Shown: positions 33,007 through 41,756, counted from the first letter of the stretch. The stretch is 64,000 nucleotides of DNA from an uncultured Tolumonas sp. (GCF_963556105.2 NZ_OY829944.1:1585501-1649500); one strand, 5' to 3'. Notes: generated by a model from the letters alone, not told the origin. A program made the numbers and translations.

Positions 33007-33480
33007 ATGAGCACGATTTATTACTTAATCGCCTTTGCTGCAGGTCTGGGAATAACACTGCAGACAACTCTGAACAGTCAATTGGCGAGAGGACTGGGTG
33101 GTGATCCGGTTACCGCTGCGCTGTTTTCTTTCACTGCTGGGGCGCTCAGTCTCGGAGTTTACTCGCTGCTGCGAGGCGGGTTAATCACCTCGCTTGCTGC
33201 CATTCCTTCGCAACCATTGTGGAGCCTTGCTGGCGGTTTGATAGGTGCATGTGCATTATTCAGCTATGTCGTGCTCGCACCAAAAATTGGTTTTTCTGCC
33301 TTGCTCGGGCTGGCTATTGCCGGTCAACTGCTTTCCTCGCAGGCTATTGACCATTTTGGTCTGTTGGGTGCCATACAACGACCGGTTTCTGTGCTGAAGC
33401 TGGGCGGAATGCTGGTCATGCTGACCGGACTCGCTATCATGCTGTTTGGCGACAGGTTGTCTGAGCACTTTCTGAACTGA
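33007..33480 (+). CDS. YdcZ-type DMT-family small membrane transporter
   Basis: 157 aa from ATG 33007 (AGGA 9 nt upstream; ATG 32998 sits only 1 nt from it). Five hydrophobic segments fill the protein: about 3-21, 34-52, 64-88, 94-114 and 124-146. GITLQTTLNSQLARGLGGDP at the start and GLIGACALFSYVVLAPKIGFSALLGLAIAGQL in the middle match the YdcZ (DUF606) half-size DMT proteins. Inner membrane; probably works as a homodimer or with a partner to move a small compound. Co-transcribed with the amidohydrolase, so it may export or import its substrate or product. Confidence 0.85.
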   Translation: MSTIYYLIAFAAGLGITLQTTLNSQLARGLGGDPVTAALFSFTAGALSLGVYSLLRGGLITSLAAIPSQPLWSLAGGLIGACALFSYVVLAPKIGFSALLGLAIAGQLLSSQAIDHFGLLGAIQRPVSVLKLGGMLVMLTGLAIMLFGDRLSEHFLN

Positions 33481-33539
33481 CTGCGTGGAGTTGATATCTG
33501 CTGCGAGGCGGCGGAAGATAGTACTAGTTCTTCGCACTT

Positions 33540-33602
33540 TAGCGGGACAGGAACTCTGGTGTAAAAGCTACCATTGCAGTTTCGAAGCCGGTAGCTGGAC
33601 AT
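33540..33602 (-). pseudogene. Tyrosine recombinase N-terminal remnant
   Basis: ATG at 33602 opens MSSYRLRNCNGSFYTRVPVPL, the start of a phage-type integrase with the YL-RN-NG-YY-RV-P pattern (DUF6538-like N-terminus). Similarity stops after about 21 codons, where unrelated sequence joins. The same N-terminus is found in the remnant next to tRNA-Ser. Upstream (right) lies repeat R3. Confidence 0.65.
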
Positions 33603-33627
33603 AAATGTGACACTAGTTCATTCAAAT

Positions 33628-33870
33628 GCGATATAAACAAAAAGACCACTGATTTTTCAGTGGTCTTTTCGCTAGAATATTGACGTTTGAACCATGAGTT
33701 GACATGGTTTATTTTTATAATTCAATTGGTTACAGAATAATTAAGCACCATAAAATGACATGAATAAACCAAAAGCTGACATAATATTTATGGGCTGAAA
33801 TTCTAATGAAATTCAATAACGCATATTTCTTCATTTCTGTTTCTGACATGACAGGCTGAATCATTTATGT
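33628..33870. repeat. Dispersed module-junction repeat R3 with terminator
   Basis: GCGATATAAACAAAAAG, hairpin AAGACCACTGA-TTTT-TCAGTGGTCTT (33642-33667), then GACATGG/GACATGA/GACATAA motifs at about 33700, 33756 and 33776, then GAAATTCAATAACGC. Co-linear with R2. Lies directly upstream of the integrase remnant, so it is probably the recombinase promoter/attachment region. Confidence 0.75.
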
Positions 33871-33894
33871 CCATCGATGAGTTATCTCAATGGT

Positions 33895-34716
33895 CTAGGC
33901 AGCATGAATGTATTCTGCAATAATTTTTTTGGTTTTATCATCAACCGGATTAAATATAAGCATATTGAGATCTGCTCTTCCTTCGATGACAAATGTCGAA
34001 AATTCAAGTTCTAGTTGACCAATCTCAGGATGAATTAATGTTTTAATTCCTCCGCCATATCCTGTCACTTCATGACTTTGCCATAGTCTTGAAAAATCCT
34101 CACTTTGTATCGATAACTCATCTATAAACTCTTCAATTTCAGAAGAAATGCCAATACGTGTTACGTCCGCTCGAAATGTGCTCACTATAAACTGAGCTAC
34201 ACTAGCCCAGTCTTTCTGAACCTTTTTAGCCTGCGGGTTTGTAAACATATAACGTAGTGTGTTGCGCTCTTTAGGTTCCATAGATGCATAATCATTTAAT
34301 ATTTTTAATGCCGCATCATTCCATGCAACAACGTCCCACATTACTGTTTTTATAATTGCAGGGCACTGACCAAATTGATCAAGCACTCGCTGAAGTCTCG
34401 GTGTGATTTCATTTGAAACAGTCAGAGTCGTTTCTGGTGGATGACCAAAAGCTAGAATGAACAAATATTCTTTTTCATGTTCAGTCAGCAATAAAGCATT
34501 TGCGACCCGATTCAGCACTTCTTTGGATGGAGACCCCCCTCTGGATTGCTCTAGCCATGTATACCAAGTTGGACTGATATTCGAAAGCTGAGCAACTTCT
34601 TCTCGTCTCAAACCTGGTGTTCTTCGTCTTCTTTTCTGAAAACCAAACACGGCAGGATCTAGTTTAGAGCGTTTTTCTTTTAAAAACTCACCGAGAGACT
34701 TATTTGGTTCATTCAT
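33895..34716 (-). CDS. XRE-family regulator with MmyB-like ligand domain
   Basis: 273 aa. N-terminal HTH preceded by the family signature RRRRTPGLRREEVAQLSNISPTWYTWLEQSRG (about 28-59), then SKEVLNRVANALLLTEHEKEYLFILA. The C-terminal half carries CPAIIKTVMWDVVAWNDAA and FRADVTRIG, HPEIGQLELEFSTFVIEG, as in MmyB-type ligand-binding domains. Divergently transcribed from the epimerase-like gene at 34817, its likely target, as is usual for this regulator family. Confidence 0.92.
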   Translation of the reverse strand: MNEPNKSLGEFLKEKRSKLDPAVFGFQKRRRRTPGLRREEVAQLSNISPTWYTWLEQSRGGSPSKEVLNRVANALLLTEHEKEYLFILAFGHPPETTLTVSNEITPRLQRVLDQFGQCPAIIKTVMWDVVAWNDAALKILNDYASMEPKERNTLRYMFTNPQAKKVQKDWASVAQFIVSTFRADVTRIGISSEIEEFIDELSIQSEDFSRLWQSHEVTGYGGGIKTLIHPEIGQLELEFSTFVIEGRADLNMLIFNPVDDKTKKIIAEYIHAA

Positions 34717-34816
34717 CTTGAATCAGCCTATTAGTATTTATAATAGGATAATATCACTACTTTTACCCTGATAGGTTGAGTTTATGATCACCGAGTCGTC
34801 ACAAAAGGAGACTGCA

Positions 34817-35695
34817 ATGAAGATATTTGTCACCGGTGCAACAGGTTTCATTGGTTCACATATCATCCCTCTGTTACAAAAGGATGGTCATCAGGTTATT
34901 GGGTTATCCCGAAGTAATAAAAGTACGGATACTTTATTAAAGATCGGGGTTGAACCTTATCTAGGCACTATTGATGATCCAGAAACTTTAATTTATGCAG
35001 CGCAACGAGCCGATGCAATCATCCACACAGCGTTTGATCATGATTTCACTCGTTTTGTCGAAAACTGTGAAAAAGATAGAAATGTCATTCTCACATTAGG
35101 CAAAGCTATTGAGGGTACATCTAAGACCTTGATTATTACATCTGGTGTTGGAATTGGAGATCCTGGAAATGGCGATTTGGCTAATGAATTTACTTTTAAT
35201 CCAAATCATCCGAACCCCAGAATCGCATCTGAAATAGCTGGAAATTCTTTATTAGAAAAAGGCATCGACGTTCGTGTCGTTCGATTGCCACAAGTCCATG
35301 ATACTCAACATCATGGATTGATCTCGACCTATATCCAGATTGCTGCAACCCAAGGTTTGGCTGCATTTGTAGAAAATGAACTAAATAGCTGGTCAGCCTG
35401 TCATGTGACTGATGTTGCTGAACTCTACAGGCTTGTTTTAAAACATGGCACTAAAGGTATGAGATATCATGCTGTGGGAGAAGAAAAAATTCTTGCGAAA
35501 GATATAGCTAAAGCCGTTTCAGAAAAGTTGAACATACCGGTTCGTTCAATTCCTAAAGCCCAGATGAATGAATATTTTGGTTGGTTTTCGATGTTTGCTG
35601 ATAAAGATCTAAGCGCATCATCTGCATGGACACGAAAAAATTTAAATTGGCAACCAAATAGCATTTCGTTGATTTCTGATATTTATGCATCCTAA
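34817..35695 (+). CDS. NAD-dependent epimerase/dehydratase-family (extended SDR) protein
   Basis: 292 aa from ATG 34817, which has AAAGGAG upstream. MKIFVTGATGFIGSHIIPLL (GxxGxxG) binds NAD(P); DAIIHTAFDHDF and LIITSGVGIGDP follow the fold. The classical YxxxK is not evident, so it may be an atypical member binding the cofactor without epimerase chemistry. Similar proteins are typical partners of MmyB-type XRE regulators. Single gene; followed by a hairpin region (35740-35770, GGACTAC...GTAGTCC). Confidence 0.85.
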   Translation: MKIFVTGATGFIGSHIIPLLQKDGHQVIGLSRSNKSTDTLLKIGVEPYLGTIDDPETLIYAAQRADAIIHTAFDHDFTRFVENCEKDRNVILTLGKAIEGTSKTLIITSGVGIGDPGNGDLANEFTFNPNHPNPRIASEIAGNSLLEKGIDVRVVRLPQVHDTQHHGLISTYIQIAATQGLAAFVENELNSWSACHVTDVAELYRLVLKHGTKGMRYHAVGEEKILAKDIAKAVSEKLNIPVRSIPKAQMNEYFGWFSMFADKDLSASSAWTRKNLNWQPNSISLISDIYAS

Positions 35696-35776
35696 TTTAC
35701 TTGTTAGGCATTGTTAATTTTTTGAAATACTTATTTTAAGGGGACTACGGTTCTGTAAGTAGTCCTCTTAAAATTA

Positions 35777-36412
35777 TCAATCGGCATAAGGTGTGCCAAG
35801 CATCGCAGCCATCGTTCCAGCGGATCCTTTGTCGATCATTGCCAAAAAAATAGCTTGGGCCTCGGACGAGCGTTTTGTCTGGTGGAAAATCCGATGCGCA
35901 TGAATAAAGGCTGCTGACCAGGTCGCGACTATCATGTTAGCAGCTAGATAAGCGTCAGAGTCTGTCGGTTCTCGGTTCTTTAAGGTACAAAGCGCCTCTG
36001 TTAGTTCTTGCACAATCTCATCACGGATCGCTCGTGCCCGCGCTTTTAAAGTGTCACTCCTTTCGACCGTCTCGATAAAAGTCTGACTGGCTTCAGAAAA
36101 TTTTAGGTAAGGAACCTGTTCTTCGATCAACTTATGGGCGAGCTGTCTCAATTTATCGGTGACAGATTGTTTAATATCTGAGTTTTTGATAGCCCCAATC
36201 AACACCTCTCTTACTTCCATATCGCGATCAAAAAACATGTCCTCCTTGCGCGGGAAATAGTTGAACACCGTCATGCGTCCTACGCCTGCAGCAACGGCGA
36301 TATCCTCCACAGTGACATGCTCAAATCCTTTTTCGAAAAAAAGCCGATCAGCAGCAGCCGAAATTAATCGTCGGGTTGCAAGACGTTTGCGCGCACGAAG
36401 ATCAGATGACAT
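35777..36412 (-). CDS. TetR-family transcriptional repressor
   Basis: 211 aa, AGGAA 9 nt before the ATG. N-terminal TetR HTH: RRLISAAADRLFFEKGFEHVTVEDIAVAAGVGRMTVFNYFPRKEDM (about 14-59). C-terminal all-helical ligand domain. Divergent from the oxidoreductase/MFS pair at 36481-38636; the 68-bp intergenic gap contains TGTACTCAGTACA, a plausible operator. Confidence 0.92.
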   Translation of the reverse strand: MSSDLRARKRLATRRLISAAADRLFFEKGFEHVTVEDIAVAAGVGRMTVFNYFPRKEDMFFDRDMEVREVLIGAIKNSDIKQSVTDKLRQLAHKLIEEQVPYLKFSEASQTFIETVERSDTLKARARAIRDEIVQELTEALCTLKNREPTDSDAYLAANMIVATWSAAFIHAHRIFHQTKRSSEAQAIFLAMIDKGSAGTMAAMLGTPYAD

Positions 36413-36453
36413 GGATAAAAATTCCTTTACAAATAATGTACCAAGTATATATT

Positions 36454-36466
36454 TGTACTCAGTACA
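36454..36466. promoter_or_regulatory. Probable TetR operator TGTACTCAGTACA
   Basis: Near-perfect 13-bp palindrome in the divergent promoter between the tetR-like and oxidoreductase genes. A second GTAC-containing half-site (TGTACCAAG) is about 16 bp to the left, so two dimers could bind. Confidence 0.6.
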
Positions 36467-36480
36467 TTTATGAGGTTAAT

Positions 36481-37440
36481 ATGAAAGCTGTTCAGTTTAG
36501 TACATTTGGCAATCCAGATGTGCTGCAAATTGTGGATATAGCTATGCCACATGTTGGCCCTCGACAAGTTCGGATCCAGGTCCGTGCCGCAGGGATAAAC
36601 GCCAGTGACTGGAAAAAACGTCAAGGGCTGTTAGACCCTATTCTACCCCAGACAATGGGTTATGAAGCAGCTGGCATTGTTGATGAAGTTGGTGAGGGTG
36701 TTACCAATATCAAATTGGGAGACCGTGTATTTGGATTTTGTACCAATAGTGCAGCACAGGCCGAGTATGCAGTTTTGACTTATTACTCTCATATGCCGGC
36801 TAGCCTTGATTTTCCTAGCGCGGCGGCTTTGCCAGTCATTATCGAAACAGCGGCACGAGTGCTTGACCAGCTCGATGTTGTTGATGGTACCTGCCTGCTG
36901 ATAAATGGTGCATCCGGTAACATTGGCGCAGCTGCAATACAATTGGCTCTTGTGCGCGGTGCGCGCGTGATTGGCATCGCTAGTCCTGAAAAGTGTGAAT
37001 ATATTCGGTCTCTTGGCGCGGAGCCTGTTTCCTATGGACCAAACATGACCCGGAACGTGCTGGATCTAGTTCCATCTGGTGTTGACCGCGTATTGGACGT
37101 GGCAGGAAATGGCGTTTTACCAGAGTTGATTTCGCTAGCGGCCAAAGCACGGAACGTTATCACTATATCCGACCTAATTGGTGCACAAACTCATAATGTC
37201 CGTTTCAGTAAAGGTGATGATGGTAGGGCTTTGTATATTCTCGCACAAATTGACAGCCTGATTGAGGCCGGAAAATTTAGCGCCCCAGCTGTTCAATGTT
37301 TTCCATTAACGAAAGTAGCTAAGGCGCATCACATCGGAGAAACCGGTCAAGCATTGGGCAAACTAATACTGACTATAGACCCATGTTCAACACTCGTTAG
37401 CAATGGGACAAACACACCAAGTACAGAATACATCGCATGA
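36481..37440 (+). CDS. Zinc-independent quinone oxidoreductase (MDR superfamily)
   Basis: 319 aa from ATG 36481 with GAGG upstream; the frame reaches 36376 but overlaps tetR. GroES-like start MKAVQFSTFGNPDVLQIVDI, GYEAAGIVDEVGEGV (about 60-74), then the NADPH site LLINGASGNIGAAAIQLALVRGARVIG (about 139-165). No catalytic-zinc Cys/His set, hence a quinone-oxidoreductase type reductase. Stop overlaps the MFS start (ATGA), so the two form an operon repressed by the divergent TetR protein. Confidence 0.92.
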   Translation: MKAVQFSTFGNPDVLQIVDIAMPHVGPRQVRIQVRAAGINASDWKKRQGLLDPILPQTMGYEAAGIVDEVGEGVTNIKLGDRVFGFCTNSAAQAEYAVLTYYSHMPASLDFPSAAALPVIIETAARVLDQLDVVDGTCLLINGASGNIGAAAIQLALVRGARVIGIASPEKCEYIRSLGAEPVSYGPNMTRNVLDLVPSGVDRVLDVAGNGVLPELISLAAKARNVITISDLIGAQTHNVRFSKGDDGRALYILAQIDSLIEAGKFSAPAVQCFPLTKVAKAHHIGETGQALGKLILTIDPCSTLVSNGTNTPSTEYIA

Positions 37441-38636
37441 ATCGATCTCTTCTCATTATCTTTGCAACGGTAGGTCTGGATGCCATTGGTATCGGCCTAA
37501 TATTCCCGATTCTCCCCCGACTTCTGCAAGAGGTGACACACACGGCCCATATTGCTACCTATATCGGAATAATGACGGCGCTGTATGCCCTGATGCAGTT
37601 CATTTTTTCACCTTTGCTAGGTTCATTAAGTGATAATTGGGGACGCCGTCCAGTATTGATCTTATCGCTGGCAGGTGCTGCTATAAATTATTTTATTATG
37701 GCTTTTTCGCCTCATCTGTGGATGCTAATACTAGGCCGGGCCATTGCTGGTCTCACCAGTGCAAATGCTTCCGTTGCTGCAGCCTACATTACTGATGTCT
37801 CGCCAGAAGACACGCGAGCGCGCCGCTTTGGCCTGTTGAATGCCGTATTTGGTGCGGGATTTATTATCGGACCGGTTATGGGCGGAATATTAAGTGATTA
37901 CTGGCTGAGATTGCCATTCATGGTGGCGGCCCTGCTGAATGCTGCCAATTTGCTACTGACCTGGAAAATTCTGCCGGAGTCTCGTTGCTCTCAAAACCGC
38001 CCATCGATAAGCCTTACCGTTCTTAATCCTTTACAGCCGCTTCGTTGGATATTCACAATGAAGTCGTTGTTGCCCATTGTCTGTCTGTTTTGCCTCATGA
38101 GCGCTGCTGGTGAAGCATATGGTACTTGTTGGACTCTGTGGGGTTTTGATACTTTTCATTGGAATGGCTTGTGGGTTGGCATGTCCCTTGGCGCATTTGG
38201 GATCTGCCAAACACTGGTACAGGCTTTTTTACCTGGCATAGTTAGTAAGTGGCTTGGTGAGCAAGGCGCTGTGCTAAGTGGTATCGCCTGCTCTGCTATA
38301 GCATTGGTTATCATGGCATACGCAAAGGAAGGCTGGATGGTCTTTGCTATCATGCCAGTATTTGCTCTCACCGGCATCGGAACGCCGGCTTTGCAAGCCT
38401 TGGCTAGCCGACAAGTAGCGCCAGACCGACAAGGTGAATTCCAAGGCGTGCTGACCTCGGCCATTAGTCTCGCGTCCATCATTGCTCCATTGGGTTTTTC
38501 AACACTCTATTTTTCAGTACAAAACACTTGGCCTGGTGCTATCTGGCTTACCGTGGTATGTCTGTATGTGTTTGCACTACCACTGTTGATGAAAGTGAGC
38601 GGGAGGAAAACATCCTCAAAAGAATCGCTCACTTAA
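37437..38636 (+). CDS. TetA-like MFS efflux pump (12-TM)
   Basis: 399 aa. GLDAIGIGLIFPILPRLL (TM1), the loop 2-3 motif GSLSDNWGRRPVLILSLAGAA (about 62-82) and RAIAGLTSANASVAAAYITDV follow Tet(A)/Tet(G) closely by memory (e.g. SDRFGRRPVLLVSLAGAA and ALQAMLSRQV in TetA; here ALQALASRQVAPDRQGEFQG). A proton-driven exporter of tetracycline or related drugs is likely; the substrate could instead be another drug. The TetR / reductase / pump arrangement is a self-contained resistance-type cassette. Identity to known tet genes looks moderate, so clinical resistance cannot be assumed. Confidence 0.88.
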   Translation: MNRSLLIIFATVGLDAIGIGLIFPILPRLLQEVTHTAHIATYIGIMTALYALMQFIFSPLLGSLSDNWGRRPVLILSLAGAAINYFIMAFSPHLWMLILGRAIAGLTSANASVAAAYITDVSPEDTRARRFGLLNAVFGAGFIIGPVMGGILSDYWLRLPFMVAALLNAANLLLTWKILPESRCSQNRPSISLTVLNPLQPLRWIFTMKSLLPIVCLFCLMSAAGEAYGTCWTLWGFDTFHWNGLWVGMSLGAFGICQTLVQAFLPGIVSKWLGEQGAVLSGIACSAIALVIMAYAKEGWMVFAIMPVFALTGIGTPALQALASRQVAPDRQGEFQGVLTSAISLASIIAPLGFSTLYFSVQNTWPGAIWLTVVCLYVFALPLLMKVSGRKTSSKESLT

Positions 38637-38639
38637 CAG

Positions 38640-38828
38640 ATTTTATCGTCAGAAGCGCTCCTATAATTTTTGACGCAAGAACAAGAAATAGATGTCGAAA
38701 CCCAAGTAAATTCAGCGTTAGCAGAACTCAGATAGGTGGGCTTTTTTAGCCCATCTTTTCTGCATCTTTACTTCGAATGACTAAAGTGGGATTTAGTTGC
38801 CCCCTTACTCTGATCAGGTGACTAAGCC
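38640..38828. other. Intergenic region with a hairpin terminator
   Basis: Downstream of the MFS gene. GGTGGGCT-TTTT-AGCCCATC at about 38736-38756 followed by TTTT is a probable terminator. A short frame ending ...VNSALAELR just before it could be the tail of a lost gene. Otherwise nothing seen. Confidence 0.5.
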
Positions 38829-39041
38829 CTAGTAGCACCTCAGCTTACTCATATCACAAATACCAATTAATGATTTAATGCTATGTGCAGCTATAAGATT
38901 GCGCAAAGAGGCTATGGCTCGATCTTTGGTGAGGAGTGATATTCGAAGTTCGTTAGGGAAGCCGAGCTGTTTTAATTCAAGCGGGAAATGGACGCGGGTG
39001 TAATAGTTGCCGTTACGGTTCCGAAACAAGTAATTAGCTAT
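38829..39041 (-). pseudogene. Tyrosine recombinase N-terminal remnant beside tRNA-Ser
   Basis: Minus frame IANYLFRNRNGNYYTRV..., then ELRISLLTKDRAIASLRNLIAAHSIKSL, ending in TGA/TAA after about 70 codons; a full enzyme has about 350-400. The expected start codon is ATA (39039-39041) instead of ATG, so both ends are damaged. Position and orientation, next to the 3' end of tRNA-Ser, are those of an island integrase. Confidence 0.7.
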
Positions 39042-39090
39042 AAATGTGACACCTGATTGTGACACCAGCTAATTCACATGCTCCAGAAAC

Positions 39091-39117
39091 AAAAAAACCT
39101 CTTATTTATAAGAGGTT
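39091..39117 (-). terminator. Terminator of the tRNA-Ser gene
   Basis: AACCTCTTAT-AA-ATAAGAGGTT followed by a run of T on the minus strand, just after the tRNA. Confidence 0.8.
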
Positions 39118-39131
39118 AATTCGTAAGAATA

Positions 39132-39219
39132 TGGCGGTGAGGGAGGGATTCGAACCCTCGATACGTTGCCGTATACACACTTTCCAGGCGTGCTCCTTCA
39201 GCCACTCGGAAACCTCACC
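39132..39219 (-). tRNA. serW/serX-like: tRNA-Ser (GGA)
   Basis: 88-nt cloverleaf on the minus strand with acceptor GGTGAGG/CCTCACC, discriminator G and encoded CCA, a long variable arm, and anticodon loop CTGGAAAG (anticodon GGA). Nearly identical to the E. coli tRNA-Ser(GGA) as I recall it. Boundary between accessory (left) and core (right) DNA. Confidence 0.95.
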
Positions 39220-39389
39220 ATATTTTAGTCTATGGGAAACGCACTGCGTATTACCCTTTCGACGGGGCGCTACTCTAGGTCAAAGGGCATATATGGTCAA
39301 TGCTTTTTTGTGAAAAAATCATCGCACTAGGCGGTTTTCCTGCTCATCCGTATAATCACTGTTCAGATCGGTAAAAAGGTAAACAATGA

Positions 39390-40946
39390 ATGCGGCTGCA
39401 AGTAACGTGTGAAGATCGATTGGGGCTAACCAGAGAGCTGTTAGCACAGTTAGAAGCTAACCAAATTGATCTGCGCGGCATTGAAATTGATGTGGCGGGG
39501 ATTATTTATCTGCATCTGCCCGATGTTGATTTTGCCAATTTGCAGAAATTGTTACCCGATTTACGCCGTATTGCGGGTGTGACCGACGTAAAAACGGTCG
39601 CATATATGCCATCAGAGCGTGAACACCATGAAATTAAGGCATTAATGAAAGCGTTGCCTGATCTGGTTTTTGCCCTCGATATCAAAGGGCGCCTGACGCA
39701 AGCCAACGATGCGGTGCTGAATATTCTGCGATTATCACTGAAAGATATTCAGGGCGTACAGGCCGGAAGTTTTCTCAAGGGTTTCGCTTTCCTGCAATGG
39801 TTTGCATCGGGCAATCCCCAACCGGAAACGTGCAAACTGATTTTTGCCGGTGAAGAGTTTCTCGCAGATATTCTGCCGATCTCTATTCCTGATTCTCAGG
39901 GAGTCGAGCATTTGGCGGGGGCAGTGGTGGTGCTGAAATCAGCTCGACGGGTTGGTCATCACTTTAATTTATTACACAGTTATGACGACAGTAGTTTCGA
40001 GCAGTTCTGCGCTGAAAGTCAGGTAATGCAGCAGCTCTTACATCAGGCTCGGCGTTTTGCGATGCAAGATCAACCCTTACTGATCATGGGAGAAACGGGA
40101 TCAGGGAAAGAAATGCTGGTGCGGGCCTGCCACCGGGCCAGCTTGCGGGCCAATGGCCCACTGTTGACGTTAAATTGTGCGGCATTACCCGATGATGTGG
40201 CGGAGCATGAATTATTTGGTTCTGCCGCCGGCGCATTTGGCCCTGATTGGCCGGGTAAGATGGGGTTACTTGAGCAAGCCAGTGGTGGTGCCTTCCTGCT
40301 AGATGAAGTCGCTGAAATGTCACCACTGCTGCAAAGTAAATTATTGCGTGTGCTACAAGATGGTCGATTTCATCGTGTTGGGCAGGAAAGTGAGGTGGCA
40401 GTGGATGTCCGGCTTTATTGCACCACGCGGAAATCGTTGGCAGAACAGGTGCGGAAAGGGTTGTTTCGGGAAGATCTGTTTTTCCGCCTTAATGTTTTAA
40501 CACTGGAAATGCCGACATTGCGGCAACGCTTAGCCGACATCATGCCGCTGGCACAACAGTTTTGTAGCCGGATCAGTGATGAATTACAACGTCGTCGTCC
40601 GCGTTTTTCCCGTTCGATGACCGAGTTTTTAAACAGTTACCCCTGGCCGGGGAATGTGCGTCAGCTGAAAAATGCGTTGTATCAGGCGCTAACCTTGCTG
40701 GAAGGCGAGGAGCTGACGCCTGATATGTTGCGTTTACCGTTGATGGATGCACATGAATCAGCCGCAGAGCAGTGGTTTGAAGGGTCTTTACCCGAAGCCA
40801 CCAAACGCTTTGAGCGTCTTATGCTAGAGCGGCTTTACCCACTTTATCCTTCCAGTCGGCAACTGGCGCAGCGCTTGGGGCTTTCGCACACGGCGGTAGC
40901 GAATAAATTGCGTGATTATGGTTTGAATAAAACGGATGCAACATAA
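39390..40946 (+). CDS. tyrR: Transcriptional regulator TyrR
   Basis: 518 aa, like E. coli TyrR. ACT domain at the start (MRLQVTCEDRLGLTRELLAQL), PAS domain (about 75-190), then an AAA+ module with Walker A GETGSGKEML (about 233-242) and Walker B GGAFLLDEVAEM. As in TyrR, the sigma-54 contact motif GAFTGA is not intact (AAGAFGPDW). C-terminal HTH SSRQLAQRLGLSHTAVANKLRDYGL. It represses or activates aromatic amino-acid genes in response to Tyr, Phe or Trp, acting with sigma-70 promoters. The start chosen has AAAGGT upstream. Confidence 0.94.
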   Translation: MRLQVTCEDRLGLTRELLAQLEANQIDLRGIEIDVAGIIYLHLPDVDFANLQKLLPDLRRIAGVTDVKTVAYMPSEREHHEIKALMKALPDLVFALDIKGRLTQANDAVLNILRLSLKDIQGVQAGSFLKGFAFLQWFASGNPQPETCKLIFAGEEFLADILPISIPDSQGVEHLAGAVVVLKSARRVGHHFNLLHSYDDSSFEQFCAESQVMQQLLHQARRFAMQDQPLLIMGETGSGKEMLVRACHRASLRANGPLLTLNCAALPDDVAEHELFGSAAGAFGPDWPGKMGLLEQASGGAFLLDEVAEMSPLLQSKLLRVLQDGRFHRVGQESEVAVDVRLYCTTRKSLAEQVRKGLFREDLFFRLNVLTLEMPTLRQRLADIMPLAQQFCSRISDELQRRRPRFSRSMTEFLNSYPWPGNVRQLKNALYQALTLLEGEELTPDMLRLPLMDAHESAAEQWFEGSLPEATKRFERLMLERLYPLYPSSRQLAQRLGLSHTAVANKLRDYGLNKTDAT

Positions 40947-40967
40947 CGGGCTGCTATGGCCCGTCTT
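40945..40967. terminator. Bidirectional terminator between tyrR and lpxH
   Basis: ACGGGC-TGCTATG-GCCCGT followed by CTTGTT; the two genes converge on it. Confidence 0.75.
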
Positions 40968-40968
40968 G

Positions 40969-41706
40969 TTATTCTGCGGTATTGATCGGCTGTGATATTA
41001 AATTGATATCCCGATCATCAATGTGCAGATACCAGAGGTCGGTATTCCAATCACCCAATACAATCCGGCGGACTTTTTGACCATTATCCAATGACAATTC
41101 ATGGATCATCGGTCGATGTGTATGACCATGGATCATCAAAGTCGCCTGATGTTGCTCAAAACAATCATTCACGCTACTGGGGGTAACATCCATGATACTG
41201 CGGCTTTTTTGTTGCTTACCCTTGTGGCTGCCTTGCCGGATTTGTTGTGCGATCTTGACCCGACGTGATAGCGGTAAATGTAAAAACACCCACTGCAGCC
41301 AAGGCCAGCTGGTGATTCGCCGAAAGCGCTGATAGGCCTCATCATCTGTACACAGCTGATCGCCATGCAATAACAACGTCCTTTCACCCGCTATTTCACA
41401 ATAGTAGATCGGAGGTAACAGTGTCATGCCACATTCCCGGGCAAAGCGTTTGCCAATCATAAAATCACGGTTGCCATGAGAATAGAATAATCGGCAGCCC
41501 TGCTCAGAAAGTGTTTTTAACGCCAAGGTAATTTGTTGTTGCAGCGGTGATTGCTCATCGTCACCGATCCAGAATTCGAACAGATCGCCGAGAATATACA
41601 ACTCATCAGCCTGCGTAGCTTTGGTGGCTAAAAAATGAATAAAGGCGTTAGTCAGGTCAGGGCGGGCTTCACTGAGATGCAGGTCAGCAATAAAAAGTTT
41701 TGTCAT
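40969..41706 (-). CDS. lpxH: UDP-2,3-diacylglucosamine pyrophosphohydrolase
   Basis: 245 aa. Calcineurin-like metallophosphatase motifs: IADLHLSEARP (D-x-H), ILGDLFEFWIGDD (GD), FYSHGNRDFMIG (GNHD-type) and LLHGDQLC plus IHGHTHRP. Hydrolyses UDP-2,3-diacylglucosamine to lipid X in lipid A synthesis at the inner membrane surface. 50 bp downstream of ppiB in the same direction, with a hairpin between; the ppiB-lpxH order is common in gammaproteobacteria. Confidence 0.95.
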   Translation of the reverse strand: MTKLFIADLHLSEARPDLTNAFIHFLATKATQADELYILGDLFEFWIGDDEQSPLQQQITLALKTLSEQGCRLFYSHGNRDFMIGKRFARECGMTLLPPIYYCEIAGERTLLLHGDQLCTDDEAYQRFRRITSWPWLQWVFLHLPLSRRVKIAQQIRQGSHKGKQQKSRSIMDVTPSSVNDCFEQHQATLMIHGHTHRPMIHELSLDNGQKVRRIVLGDWNTDLWYLHIDDRDINLISQPINTAE

Positions 41707-41725
41707 GAGAGTTCATTAAAAGAGC

Positions 41726-41749
41726 CATACCGCAGTAATACGGTATGGC
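41726..41749 (-). terminator. Hairpin between ppiB and lpxH
   Basis: Minus strand CCATACCG-TATTACTG-CGGTATGG followed by CTCTTTT; an attenuating or partial terminator of ppiB. Confidence 0.65.
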
Positions 41750-41756
41750 AGACTGA

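Noticed and set aside
38829..39219. Direct repeat of the tRNA-Ser 3' end as island attachment site
   Set aside because: I could not find a second copy of the tRNA end by eye elsewhere in the window; the other end may lie outside.
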